From NCBI GenBank assembly GCA_030685065.1, contig JAUXQH010000090.1, positions 54,513 to 118,512 on the forward strand: DNA of 64,000 nt, given 5' to 3'. The stretch is from Pseudomonadota bacterium. GTDB taxonomy: Bacteria > Myxococcota_A > UBA796 > SXON01. The position numbers and the translations under genes are program-made. This document shows, piece by piece, positions 16,836-24,545 of this stretch. Within the stretch, counting starts at the first letter, position 1; every line of letters begins with the position of its first letter. The notes beneath the pieces were generated by a model. That model made no database searches. It had not been told where the DNA came from and worked only from the letters and a program-made list of their open reading frames with translations.

Positions 16836-17669
16836 TCACACCCGGATCACCATCACCGGGCACGTCGCTTCGCTCAAGACCGTTCGCAGCGTGGCGCCGT
16901 GGTGCTCGTCGAGCACCCCGTGCCACCCCATCACGATGAGATCCGCGTGATCGGTCGCCGCGACGCGCACCGTCTCGGCGCCCGGAGAGCCGTGCGCCAC
17001 GTTCATGGAGAGCCCGTCCGGCACGTCGTCGTGACACACGGAGCGGGCGAGGAACTCGTCTCGCCACGCCGGCCACTCGTGCTGCGGCTGGTCGGCGTAG
17101 ATCGGCGGCCGGATGGTGCCGGCCTCGCAGGTGTGGCAGGAGCCCGGCCCCGCGACGTGGAGCAGGGAGAGGCGCGCGCCGCTCTCGCGCGCGAGGCGGG
17201 CGCCGTGGGTCACGGCCTGGGCGCTGGTCGGCGTGCCGTCGAGCGGGAGCAGGAGCAGCCGGGGGGCCCACTCGGCCTCCCCCCGCGACGGGTGGACGAA
17301 GACGACGGGAACTCCGGCGGCGAGCAGCACCGCCTCCGCGACGCTCCCCAGCCCGCTCCGCGGTCGGGGGTGCCCACAGTGGCTGGACAACACGAGGATG
17401 CTCGCGCCCCAGCGCGTCGACGCGGCGAGGATCGCGGCCGCCGGATCGCCGCCGAACGTATCGACGACCAGCGAGTCGCCCTCGCCGGATACGCGGAGCC
17501 GCTGGTCCGCGTCCGGGGGGGCGAGGCGGGACTCGGAGACGTGCAGAACGTGAAGGGTCGCCCCCTCCATCTTCGCCAGCGCGCGGGCCACGGGCAGGGC
17601 CGCGCGGGCTTCGACGGACCCGTCGAGCGGCACGATCACCACGGGGCGAGGCTTGGGAGCCGCGGTCAC
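16836..17669 (-). CDS. Tandem universal stress protein
   Basis: The product is 277 aa with two Usp domains. Domain 1 opens with PRPVVIVPLDGSVEARAALP and domain 2 with PRLLLLPLDGTPTSAQAV, each with the Asp of the ATP-type site. Domain 2 ends in ADLIVMGWHGVLDEHHGATLRTVLSEATCPVMVIRV, the family's usual C-terminal layout, with a partly altered nucleotide loop. GTG 17669 is the likely start because it overlaps the stop of the upstream HAD-GH65 gene (GTGA); GTG 17672 is possible. Cotranscription with a trehalose-type phosphorylase fits a stress or osmolyte response. Confidence 0.85.
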   Translation of the reverse strand: MTAAPKPRPVVIVPLDGSVEARAALPVARALAKMEGATLHVLHVSESRLAPPDADQRLRVSGEGDSLVVDTFGGDPAAAILAASTRWGASILVLSSHCGHPRPRSGLGSVAEAVLLAAGVPVVFVHPSRGEAEWAPRLLLLPLDGTPTSAQAVTHGARLARESGARLSLLHVAGPGSCHTCEAGTIRPPIYADQPQHEWPAWRDEFLARSVCHDDVPDGLSMNVAHGSPGAETVRVAATDHADLIVMGWHGVLDEHHGATLRTVLSEATCPVMVIRV

Positions 17670-20600
17670 CACGGCCCCTCGGGGACGAGGCGCCCGCCGG
17701 CCATGTCCACTTCCGCGCGATAGCGTCGCTCTCGCCACGTCAACCGGAACGACAGACGTCGCAGCCACGGCGGGAGGCGAGGGGAGAGCGTGGGGCCGTC
17801 CGCGCCGATCTCCAGGCCCCCATAGCCGAACACGAACGCCTGCCAGAGCCCGCCCAGCGCGCCGATGTGGATGCCGCCGGCGGCGTTTCCGTCCAACAGA
17901 TCGATGGCGGCGGTCTGCCTGAGATACCGGTCCGCGGTGGCGAAGTCGCCGAGGCGCGCGGCCGCCAGGGCGTAGATGGGCGGGGACAAGGAGCTCCCGT
18001 GCGCCGTGCGCGGCTCGTAGTAGCGGAAGTTGGCCTCGTGCACGTCCGGCGGGAACCGGTCGCCGAGGAGCTGGAGCAGCAGCACGACGTCGGCCTGCTT
18101 GATGAGCTGGGAGCCGCGGACCCGTGGGGAGCCGAGCAACACGTCCACCGGCAACGTGCGGGGCTCGTGCGGCCGCAGATCGATGTCTTCGAGCCCGAAG
18201 TAGCCGGTGAACTGCTCGATGAGACCGGTGCTCGGATCGAATCCGATGTGCATCGCCGCGGCGAGCGGCTCCCACGTGGCGATCTCCTCGGGCGTGAGAT
18301 CCAACTCGGTCATCAACGCCCGCCAGCGTCCCGGCCAACGCTTGGCCAACACACGCGCCACCTCCGCTCCGCGTTGGAGGTTCCAGGCGGCCATCCCGTT
18401 CGTGTAGGCGTTGTCGTCCACGTCCTCGTGGTACTCGTCGGGACCGATGACGTGTCGGATGTGAAAGCGCCCGTCCGGCCCCATCGCGCCACGGCTCGCC
18501 CAGAAGCGCGCCGTCTCCAGGATCACCTCGGCACCCGCCTGCTGGAGGTAGGTGTCGTCTCCGGTCCAGGTCCAGTAGTGCCACGCCGCCCACGCGACGT
18601 CCGCGCTGATGTGGTGCTCCATCGCGCCGGAGAGCACCGGCGAGACCAGGCCGTCCGGCAGCACGACCAGCGGCGGGGTGACATCCGCGCCGGTGTCCGC
18701 GGACTCCCAGGCGTACAGGGCGCCGCGGTACCCCATCTGGCGGGCCCGATCCCGGGCGGCGGGGAGGGTGTGCCACCGGTACATCGACAGCGCCCGCGCG
18801 GCGCGGGGCCAGGTCAGCACATACACCGGCTGGAGCCAGAGCTCGGTGTCCCAGAACACGTGGCCCATGTAGACGGGGCCCGTCAGCGCCCGCGCCCCGA
18901 TGGAGACGTGCTCGTCCTCCGGGTTGGCGGCGGCGACGAGGTGGTGGGTGGCGAACGCCAGCGCCTGTTGGAGCGGAAAGTCGCCTTCCAGCGTCACCGT
19001 GAGCGCGTCCACCCGGGTGCGACACGCCAGGGAGTGCTCGTAGGCCGCGCGGTCGAGTCCCGTGGCGAGCGTGGCCTGGGCCAGGCTCTCCGGGGGGAGC
19101 GCGGCGCCTCGGGCGAGCGCGTCGATGCGATCGAACCGCCAGACCATGCCCGGCCGCGTCACGACGCGCCACCGAGCGACGACCGAGGGGGACTCGCTCT
19201 CGAGCGAGGGGATCGCCGCGCTGCTCGTGGTGTCGCCCTGCGCCTCGTCGATGGACGGGCCCTCGCATCGCAGCTCGAGCGCCATCGCGGCCTGCGCCGG
19301 CCCGACCCAGGTGGCCGGCCCCGTGCGCCACCAATACGGGGGCGTCACGACGCGCGCCTCGATCTCCAGGTCGCCGCTCCAGTTCAGCGAAGTGATCTCG
19401 ACGCGCTCCGCGAGCACCCGCCGATCCGCCATCGACGCGAACCGGGCCACCCGGAGCTGGGTGATCCGCCCGTCACCGCCCTCGTGCTGCCAGGTCCGCC
19501 AGTAGATGCCCTGGGCCATGTCGAGCACGCGCCGGTGGTCGGGCTCGTCGTCCTCGAGCGCGAGCGTGTCCTCCCCCGCGCGCACGCGCAGGTTCGTCCA
19601 CTCCGGCGCGAGCGCCACCATCGGGATGCCGCCGGTCCCCGGCACCCAGGCGCCCGCCAGGCGCGTGGCGGGCGAGGAGAGCGGCGTGCCCTCCGAGAGG
19701 GAGCCGCGGATGCCGACCGCGCCGTTTCCGACGGTGAAGCGGGACTCGACCTCGTGCTCCCGCACCAGCTGGAGCCCGATGTCGACGAGCTCGCGCGCCG
19801 GATCCTCGGTCGGAGCCACCGGGGGCGCCGGCCCCGCGGACGCGTCGGCGCCCACCCGCGCGCGGCGATCGGCCTGCGCTTCGAGGAGCTCCACGAAGCG
19901 CCCGGGCCCGCCGCCCAGGTGGAGCACCCCCGCTGGCACCCCCGCCGGCTCGGGCCCCACCGAGACGAACAGGGCGCCTTCCGTCCAGGGCGTGCGCAGG
20001 CGCGCGTCGCTCCCCTCGACCCCCCCGACGGTGCCCACCTCGTCGCCCACGATCAACAGGCCGTCCGGCGGCTCCGCGAGCCAGGCGAGCACCATCTCGA
20101 TGGCGTGGGTCTTGTCGGTGAGGCCGATCTCGACGTGCTTCCCGTCGCTCGAGACCCGTGGATCGGGCACGCCCGCGGCCTCGCCGTCGGACAGCGCGCG
20201 CCGCACGACCTCGGCCACGCCTCCCCGCCAGCCCGCCGACGCCAGCCGCGCCTCGACCGCCGCGACGAGCTCTCCGAGGCGCGCCTTCGGCGGATCCGAC
20301 CAGGACGGGAACAGGTCGATCTTGCGACGATTGAGGCGGTCCCGCACGACGATCACGTCGAGCCCGGTCGCGCTGCGTACCCCTCCGGCGATCCGCTCCG
20401 CCGCGACGTCGAGCGCCCTCTCCTCGTCGGGAGAGCCCAGACGGCGCGCGAGGAGCAGCGGCTCCCCCGAGGCGTCGTAGCCGTACAGCTCGGAGCCGCG
20501 GTTCGTCGAGACGAGGAGGCGCGCGGCGTGCGGCCCGCGAATGTGGCCGGCGAGCGCCTGGTCGATGTGGCCGAAGCGCGTGCCGGTGATGACCGCGAGG

Positions 20601-20761
20601 TGTGCCCCGGCGCTCAACAGGCGGTCCATCGCCGCTCCGAGGCGCGAGGTTTCCGCCTGCCGATCGGGCACGGCCGTGCCGTCCCAGTCGAACACGATGG
20701 TCGAAAACACCCGATCCAGCTTGGGATCCAGAGCGACGGGGGAGGGGGCGACATCGAGCAT
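17666..20761 (-). CDS. HAD phosphatase fused to a GH65 glycoside phosphorylase
   Basis: The product is 1031 aa. Residues about 15-270 form a HAD domain of trehalose-6-phosphate-phosphatase type, with FDWDGTAVPDRQ (Asp25, Asp27) and GLLIVGDEVGT. Residues about 300-1030 are a GH65 enzyme with FTVGNGAVGIRGSLSEG, GHVFWDTELWLQP, the general acid Glu776 in IGPDEYHED, and AHGSSLSPPIYA, which lines the phosphate site. GH65 enzymes phosphorolyse trehalose, maltose or kojibiose; the exact sugar cannot be told here. The same fusion order occurs in mycobacterial OtsB1-type proteins. The start ATG 20761 is clear. It overlaps the stress-protein gene. Confidence 0.85.
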   Translation of the reverse strand: MLDVAPSPVALDPKLDRVFSTIVFDWDGTAVPDRQAETSRLGAAMDRLLSAGAHLAVITGTRFGHIDQALAGHIRGPHAARLLVSTNRGSELYGYDASGEPLLLARRLGSPDEERALDVAAERIAGGVRSATGLDVIVVRDRLNRRKIDLFPSWSDPPKARLGELVAAVEARLASAGWRGGVAEVVRRALSDGEAAGVPDPRVSSDGKHVEIGLTDKTHAIEMVLAWLAEPPDGLLIVGDEVGTVGGVEGSDARLRTPWTEGALFVSVGPEPAGVPAGVLHLGGGPGRFVELLEAQADRRARVGADASAGPAPPVAPTEDPARELVDIGLQLVREHEVESRFTVGNGAVGIRGSLSEGTPLSSPATRLAGAWVPGTGGIPMVALAPEWTNLRVRAGEDTLALEDDEPDHRRVLDMAQGIYWRTWQHEGGDGRITQLRVARFASMADRRVLAERVEITSLNWSGDLEIEARVVTPPYWWRTGPATWVGPAQAAMALELRCEGPSIDEAQGDTTSSAAIPSLESESPSVVARWRVVTRPGMVWRFDRIDALARGAALPPESLAQATLATGLDRAAYEHSLACRTRVDALTVTLEGDFPLQQALAFATHHLVAAANPEDEHVSIGARALTGPVYMGHVFWDTELWLQPVYVLTWPRAARALSMYRWHTLPAARDRARQMGYRGALYAWESADTGADVTPPLVVLPDGLVSPVLSGAMEHHISADVAWAAWHYWTWTGDDTYLQQAGAEVILETARFWASRGAMGPDGRFHIRHVIGPDEYHEDVDDNAYTNGMAAWNLQRGAEVARVLAKRWPGRWRALMTELDLTPEEIATWEPLAAAMHIGFDPSTGLIEQFTGYFGLEDIDLRPHEPRTLPVDVLLGSPRVRGSQLIKQADVVLLLQLLGDRFPPDVHEANFRYYEPRTAHGSSLSPPIYALAAARLGDFATADRYLRQTAAIDLLDGNAAGGIHIGALGGLWQAFVFGYGGLEIGADGPTLSPRLPPWLRRLSFRLTWRERRYRAEVDMAGGRLVPEGPW

Positions 20762-20875
20762 CCGGGAACACTGTGCACCGTCCGCGCGCGTCCAAGGGCG
20801 GCTGGTGCCCGCGAAGACGATCACGGGGCGCGACCGTGCTGATCGCGCTACACCCGCGCGATCCCCGGGTTGACG

Positions 20876-21718
20876 ATGCTGCTCCTCACCGCCTTTGCCC
20901 TTGTCCGGATGGCGCTCGCCCAGGAGCTCTGCGCCGAGGTGCAGAACGCGGAGGACCTCGGAAACGCCGGTGACCTCGAGGGGGTCGTGCGCGTGCTCGA
21001 GGCCCACGTGATTGCCCACCCGGACGACACCGAGGCGCTCTGGCGGCTCTCCCGCGCGCTGTACGAAAAGGGCGAGGTGCTCGCGCAGTCGGTGCCGGAC
21101 GCCGAGCGGCTCCCGCTCTACGTGCGCGCCGGGGTGCTGGCCAAGAAGGTCCAGACCTTGGACCCCGAGAATGGCCAGGGCTACCTGTGGGAGGGGGCCG
21201 CCATCGCCCGGGCCGCCACGGCGAAGGGGGTGCTCGCCTCGTTGTTCCTCGCCGACGACGTCGAGGACTTGTGGCTCAAGGCGCTCACGACGGACACGAA
21301 GTACCGGATGGCCACGGGGATCTCGAGCTTCCCGGGGGACGTGTACAACGGCCTGGGCCAGTTCTACCGGATCATGCCCGACTGGAGGGCGGTCGAGTGG
21401 ATCGCGGGCACGCGCGGGGACATCGACAAGTCGGTCCAGTACTTCCGGCTGATGGTGAAGGACGATCCGAGCCGCCTGGAGGGGAACAAGGAGCTCGGCG
21501 TGGCCCTCCTCTGCAAGGGTTACAAGCAGGACGACGACGCGGCCAAGGCCGAGGGGCGTATCTGGTTGGCCAAGGCTGGCAAGATGCCCGCCAGCTATCC
21601 GACGGATGTCATCGACAGCCACCAGATCCCAATCATCCTCTCGCGGGAGAGCGAGGCCTGTGGCTATTCGCGGGATGGGTGGGAGGACACGTCGGAGAAG
21701 GCGTACGCGAAGAAGTAG
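20876..21718 (+). CDS. Exported TPR-like protein
   Basis: The product is 280 aa from ATG 20876 (a TTG six bases upstream is possible). The N-terminus is a signal peptide (LLLTAFALVRMALAQ^E). The body is all-helical with TPR-like pairs, for example VVRVLEAHVIAHPDDTEALWRLSRAL and KVQTLDPENGQGYLWEGAAIA, plus VYNGLGQFYRIMPDW later on. It resembles the TPR proteins often annotated as TRAP-associated (TatT-like) or regulator of microtubule dynamics, which scaffold other proteins in the periplasm. It is divergent from the HAD-GH65 gene and converges on the lipoxygenase gene 60 bases away. Confidence 0.7.
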   Translation: MLLLTAFALVRMALAQELCAEVQNAEDLGNAGDLEGVVRVLEAHVIAHPDDTEALWRLSRALYEKGEVLAQSVPDAERLPLYVRAGVLAKKVQTLDPENGQGYLWEGAAIARAATAKGVLASLFLADDVEDLWLKALTTDTKYRMATGISSFPGDVYNGLGQFYRIMPDWRAVEWIAGTRGDIDKSVQYFRLMVKDDPSRLEGNKELGVALLCKGYKQDDDAAKAEGRIWLAKAGKMPASYPTDVIDSHQIPIILSRESEACGYSRDGWEDTSEKAYAKK

Positions 21719-21778
21719 GGGAGCCCGCCGAGCCCGCGGGCCCGGCCCAGCCCGTTCCTCAGTCGAGCCAGCTCCCCT

Positions 21779-23308
21779 TCAGTAGCTGATCGACGCCTGC
21801 CAGCGGCTCGGGAGCATCCGCGAGAAGGGGATCTTCCGGGCCTTGTTGCGCTCGACCACGCGCTTCTCGAGCTCGCCGAGCGCCCCCTGGAAGGCGGTCA
21901 GCGACTGCCGGAACGAGAGATCGTCGGTCTCGACCTCGGGATTGAGCTTGGTGAGCCAGTTTCCCGCGTGCTCGAAGCGCCCGGCCCAAGCCCCTTGTTC
22001 GAACAGGAACACGTCCGAGGCGCTGGCCGGGGTGGTGTCCTCCCGAACGAGCGACTCGTGGGAGACGAGCTTGCGATGCTGCGGGCTGTCCGACATGATG
22101 AACGGCGAGAAATCGCCGCTGACCTCGTGGGACACGTTGAGGTAGACCAGCGCGCTCAGCGTCTCCACGAGGGTCTCCAGGCCGTCGAGGGGGTGGGTCT
22201 CGGGGCTCCGGTCGGGGAGGAGCGTCACCAGCTGTCGGTACCAACCCGCGAGCGCGGCATCGGCCCGCACGGCGGCGTCGTCCGGGTGGGTCTTCCGGAC
22301 GAAGTCCCCGACGAAGCTGTGGATGACGTCCCACGCGTCCGTGCCGTCCTCCACGTACGGATGGTTGGGGATCGCGTCGATTCCGCGCTCGGCGATGTCG
22401 CGGCGCGGCATGAGCTGCTCGAGCCGGTAGTGCGGGATCATGTTCTCGAACATCTTCCCCACCTGTTCGCCGACGATGAAGTTCGACTGGAGGAAGTAGC
22501 TCGCCGGCGTGACCAGCAGCTTGAACGCGAAGTCGTTCACGACGAGCGTGCTGTACGTGAAGAAGTCGAGGAAGGGGCGCAGGGGATGCGCGGGCGGCAA
22601 CGCGAAGGCGGACAGGGCGAAGGACTGGCCGCTGATGAGGTGAGTGTGCGCCAGGTGGCGCAGGAACACCGTGAAGCGGGCATCGATGCTGTTGGCCACG
22701 AACTTTGCACGCTCCCAACCGGCGTCGCCCGGCCGGTGGACCTGCTGGCCGATTCGGATCGTCGCGGGTGCCAGCGCCCCGTCACGCAGGACGAAGGTGC
22801 AGCACACGGGCTCGAACGCGCCCTTGGTGAACGGCTCGAAGTCGACCTCGAAGGTGTCGGGGCCCTTCTTCTGGAGCAGGAACGGGTTCGGCCCCTGGAC
22901 GCGCAGGGCGGTGAACGCCTCGTCCGTCTGGATGTCGGCCCACCCCTCGTCATGCGGCGGGAACGCGCTCCGGTGACCTGTCTCCTTCGTCCACGCGACC
23001 GCGCGGCTGAGCGGGAAGCGGAGGTAGAACTTGAAGAGGATGCCCGTGAGGATGTAGTACGGCGCGACGTACGACATTTTCAGGCTGGACTCGGCCGGGA
23101 TCTTCGCCGGCACCATCAACCCCGCCGGAAGCACCGCGGAGCTGTAGTGGTGCGGTGCGGAGAGGAGGCTCGGCATCGCCGAACGCAGCGCGCGGCGGTA
23201 GCGGAAGGTGCGGCGCGACCAACTCTCGATCGACGTCTGGTTGACCCCGCGCACCCACAGGAGCGCCGAGATCTTGAGACGATCCATGAATCCAAATTGA
23301 GCAGTCAT
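21779..23308 (-). CDS. Lipoxygenase
   Basis: The product is 509 aa. The catalytic core signature reads RHLAHTHLISGQSFALSAF, giving His218-x4-His223-x17-His241, exactly the spacing of lipoxygenases; His218 and His223 would be the first two iron ligands. His394 in NVSHEVSG is the likely third ligand. Two usual ligands differ: the Asn four residues after it is Gly398, and the terminal Ile is Tyr509. The upstream GWERAKFVANSID and later TDAWDVIHSFVGDFV match conserved helices. There is no signal peptide or PLAT domain, so the enzyme is compact and probably cytosolic or peripheral. It would add O2 to a polyunsaturated fatty acid. It is the last gene of the three-gene operon. Confidence 0.85.
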   Translation of the reverse strand: MTAQFGFMDRLKISALLWVRGVNQTSIESWSRRTFRYRRALRSAMPSLLSAPHHYSSAVLPAGLMVPAKIPAESSLKMSYVAPYYILTGILFKFYLRFPLSRAVAWTKETGHRSAFPPHDEGWADIQTDEAFTALRVQGPNPFLLQKKGPDTFEVDFEPFTKGAFEPVCCTFVLRDGALAPATIRIGQQVHRPGDAGWERAKFVANSIDARFTVFLRHLAHTHLISGQSFALSAFALPPAHPLRPFLDFFTYSTLVVNDFAFKLLVTPASYFLQSNFIVGEQVGKMFENMIPHYRLEQLMPRRDIAERGIDAIPNHPYVEDGTDAWDVIHSFVGDFVRKTHPDDAAVRADAALAGWYRQLVTLLPDRSPETHPLDGLETLVETLSALVYLNVSHEVSGDFSPFIMSDSPQHRKLVSHESLVREDTTPASASDVFLFEQGAWAGRFEHAGNWLTKLNPEVETDDLSFRQSLTAFQGALGELEKRVVERNKARKIPFSRMLPSRWQASISY

Positions 23309-23317
23309 CGGTGGCCT

Positions 23318-24535
23318 CTAGGCGTAGGGATGGGCGGGAGTGGCCTTGTGCGCGCGAAACAGACGGGCGCGCTGGGCCGACTGGTAGATGAACAGGCGTG
23401 CCCACGCGACCGAACGATAGTCCACCGCGCTGCTCGGACGGAAGATGCCGAGGCCCTCGGGCTGGTGGCCGAGGGAGTAGCGGGTGGTCTCGATCTCGGT
23501 GGGGTCCATGGCCTCGTTCAGCTCGATGCGGGCCAGGTCGTGCCAGGGCCAGCGGGCCTCGGACCAGGGGCGGTTGAGGTGAAACACCTCGAGGGTATCG
23601 GAGGCCGGGACGATGTCCCTCACCTGGATCTGGAGGCGATATTCCACGCCGCCCCGCTTGACGCGCTGCGTGAATTCCTGGCGAAGGTAGTCGAGCGGGC
23701 GGGTGTCCTCCGGCTTGCGGAGCATGTTCCACACCTCATGCTGGCGCGCGGCGTCACACAGGCCGCTCTCCTGCTCGAGATCGGGCCGGCGGAGCCGATA
23801 GCGGCAGAGCCTGAGCACGCCGTCGAGCCCCACGAACGGGAACACCACCTGGGAGAAGTAGGTGACGTCCGCGAAGGAGCTCGGGGCATCTCTCACCGCC
23901 TCGATCCAGCTCATCAGGTAGGCGGGACACTCGTCCATCAGCCGCGCCTGGCCCTCGAAGTCACCCTTCACCGGATCGCACGCGCGGCGCGCCTTGGAGA
24001 AGCGGATGAAGCTGGCGAGGCTCCACAGCGGGCCCTGGGAGCCGGTGTTGAAGAGGATGTCGAGCGGGCTCTCGAAGTCGGAGTCCGCCAGCTTGAGCGA
24101 GGCGCCCCGGAGGGTGCAGGCGGCGTCGTCCGTGAAGGATCCGTTGGCGTGCCGGAACCGGCAGGGAAACACGGCCCCCGGCCGAAAGAACGCGTGCTCG
24201 GGCAGGTTCGGCGTAGGGAGGATGGTGACCTCGCCGCGCGCCCCGACGCCCGTGGGGTGGGTGCCACGCCCGCCGCCACGCAGGGAGATCAGGGAGAACG
24301 CCACGGTGAGCGCCGTGAGGTCCCGCTTGAGCGCGAACTTGCCGCCGAAGCTCGTCACGTCGATCGGGGGATAGCAGGTCGGGGCGACATCCTCCCAACG
24401 CTTGTCCTTGTTGCGGCCCTGCCACACCTCCACGGCGGCGTTGCGCCAATTCCCGAACGTCGCGTCATTGACGCTGGGCTCCACCGGCAGGGGGGCGGCG
24501 TGCGTGGGGAGCGCGGGTTCACAAAAAACGTCCAT
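23318..24535 (-). CDS. Catalase-related haem enzyme (allene oxide synthase or hydroperoxide lyase-like)
   Basis: The product is 405 aa from ATG 24535. Three elements of the catalase fold are visible. RGTHPTGVGARGEV places Thr92-His93 on the distal side, with Thr where true catalases have Val. ILFNTG gives distal Asn163. RLFIYQSAQRARL gives the proximal Arg380-x3-Tyr384 haem ligand. The 70-residue gap from His93 to Asn163 is the same as I recall for coral allene oxide synthase (His67 to Asn137). The C-terminal half of a full catalase is missing, as in that family. The likely substrate is the fatty-acid hydroperoxide made by the next gene's lipoxygenase, 9 bases downstream. The exact product is not predictable. 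Confidence 0.8.
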   Translation of the reverse strand: MDVFCEPALPTHAAPLPVEPSVNDATFGNWRNAAVEVWQGRNKDKRWEDVAPTCYPPIDVTSFGGKFALKRDLTALTVAFSLISLRGGGRGTHPTGVGARGEVTILPTPNLPEHAFFRPGAVFPCRFRHANGSFTDDAACTLRGASLKLADSDFESPLDILFNTGSQGPLWSLASFIRFSKARRACDPVKGDFEGQARLMDECPAYLMSWIEAVRDAPSSFADVTYFSQVVFPFVGLDGVLRLCRYRLRRPDLEQESGLCDAARQHEVWNMLRKPEDTRPLDYLRQEFTQRVKRGGVEYRLQIQVRDIVPASDTLEVFHLNRPWSEARWPWHDLARIELNEAMDPTEIETTRYSLGHQPEGLGIFRPSSAVDYRSVAWARLFIYQSAQRARLFRAHKATPAHPYA

Positions 24536-24545
24536 GAGGCCTCGT

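Noticed and set aside
17867..20842. Open frame of about 990 codons on the + strand over the HAD-GH65 gene
   Set aside because: Same shadow effect; no recognisable motif, and the minus-strand frame has complete catalytic segments.
21779..24535. A frameshifted haem-enzyme/lipoxygenase fusion
   Set aside because: The first gene ends with its own stop, the next has its own ATG and an upstream gagg, and the 9-base gap is typical of operons here, so they are two genes.
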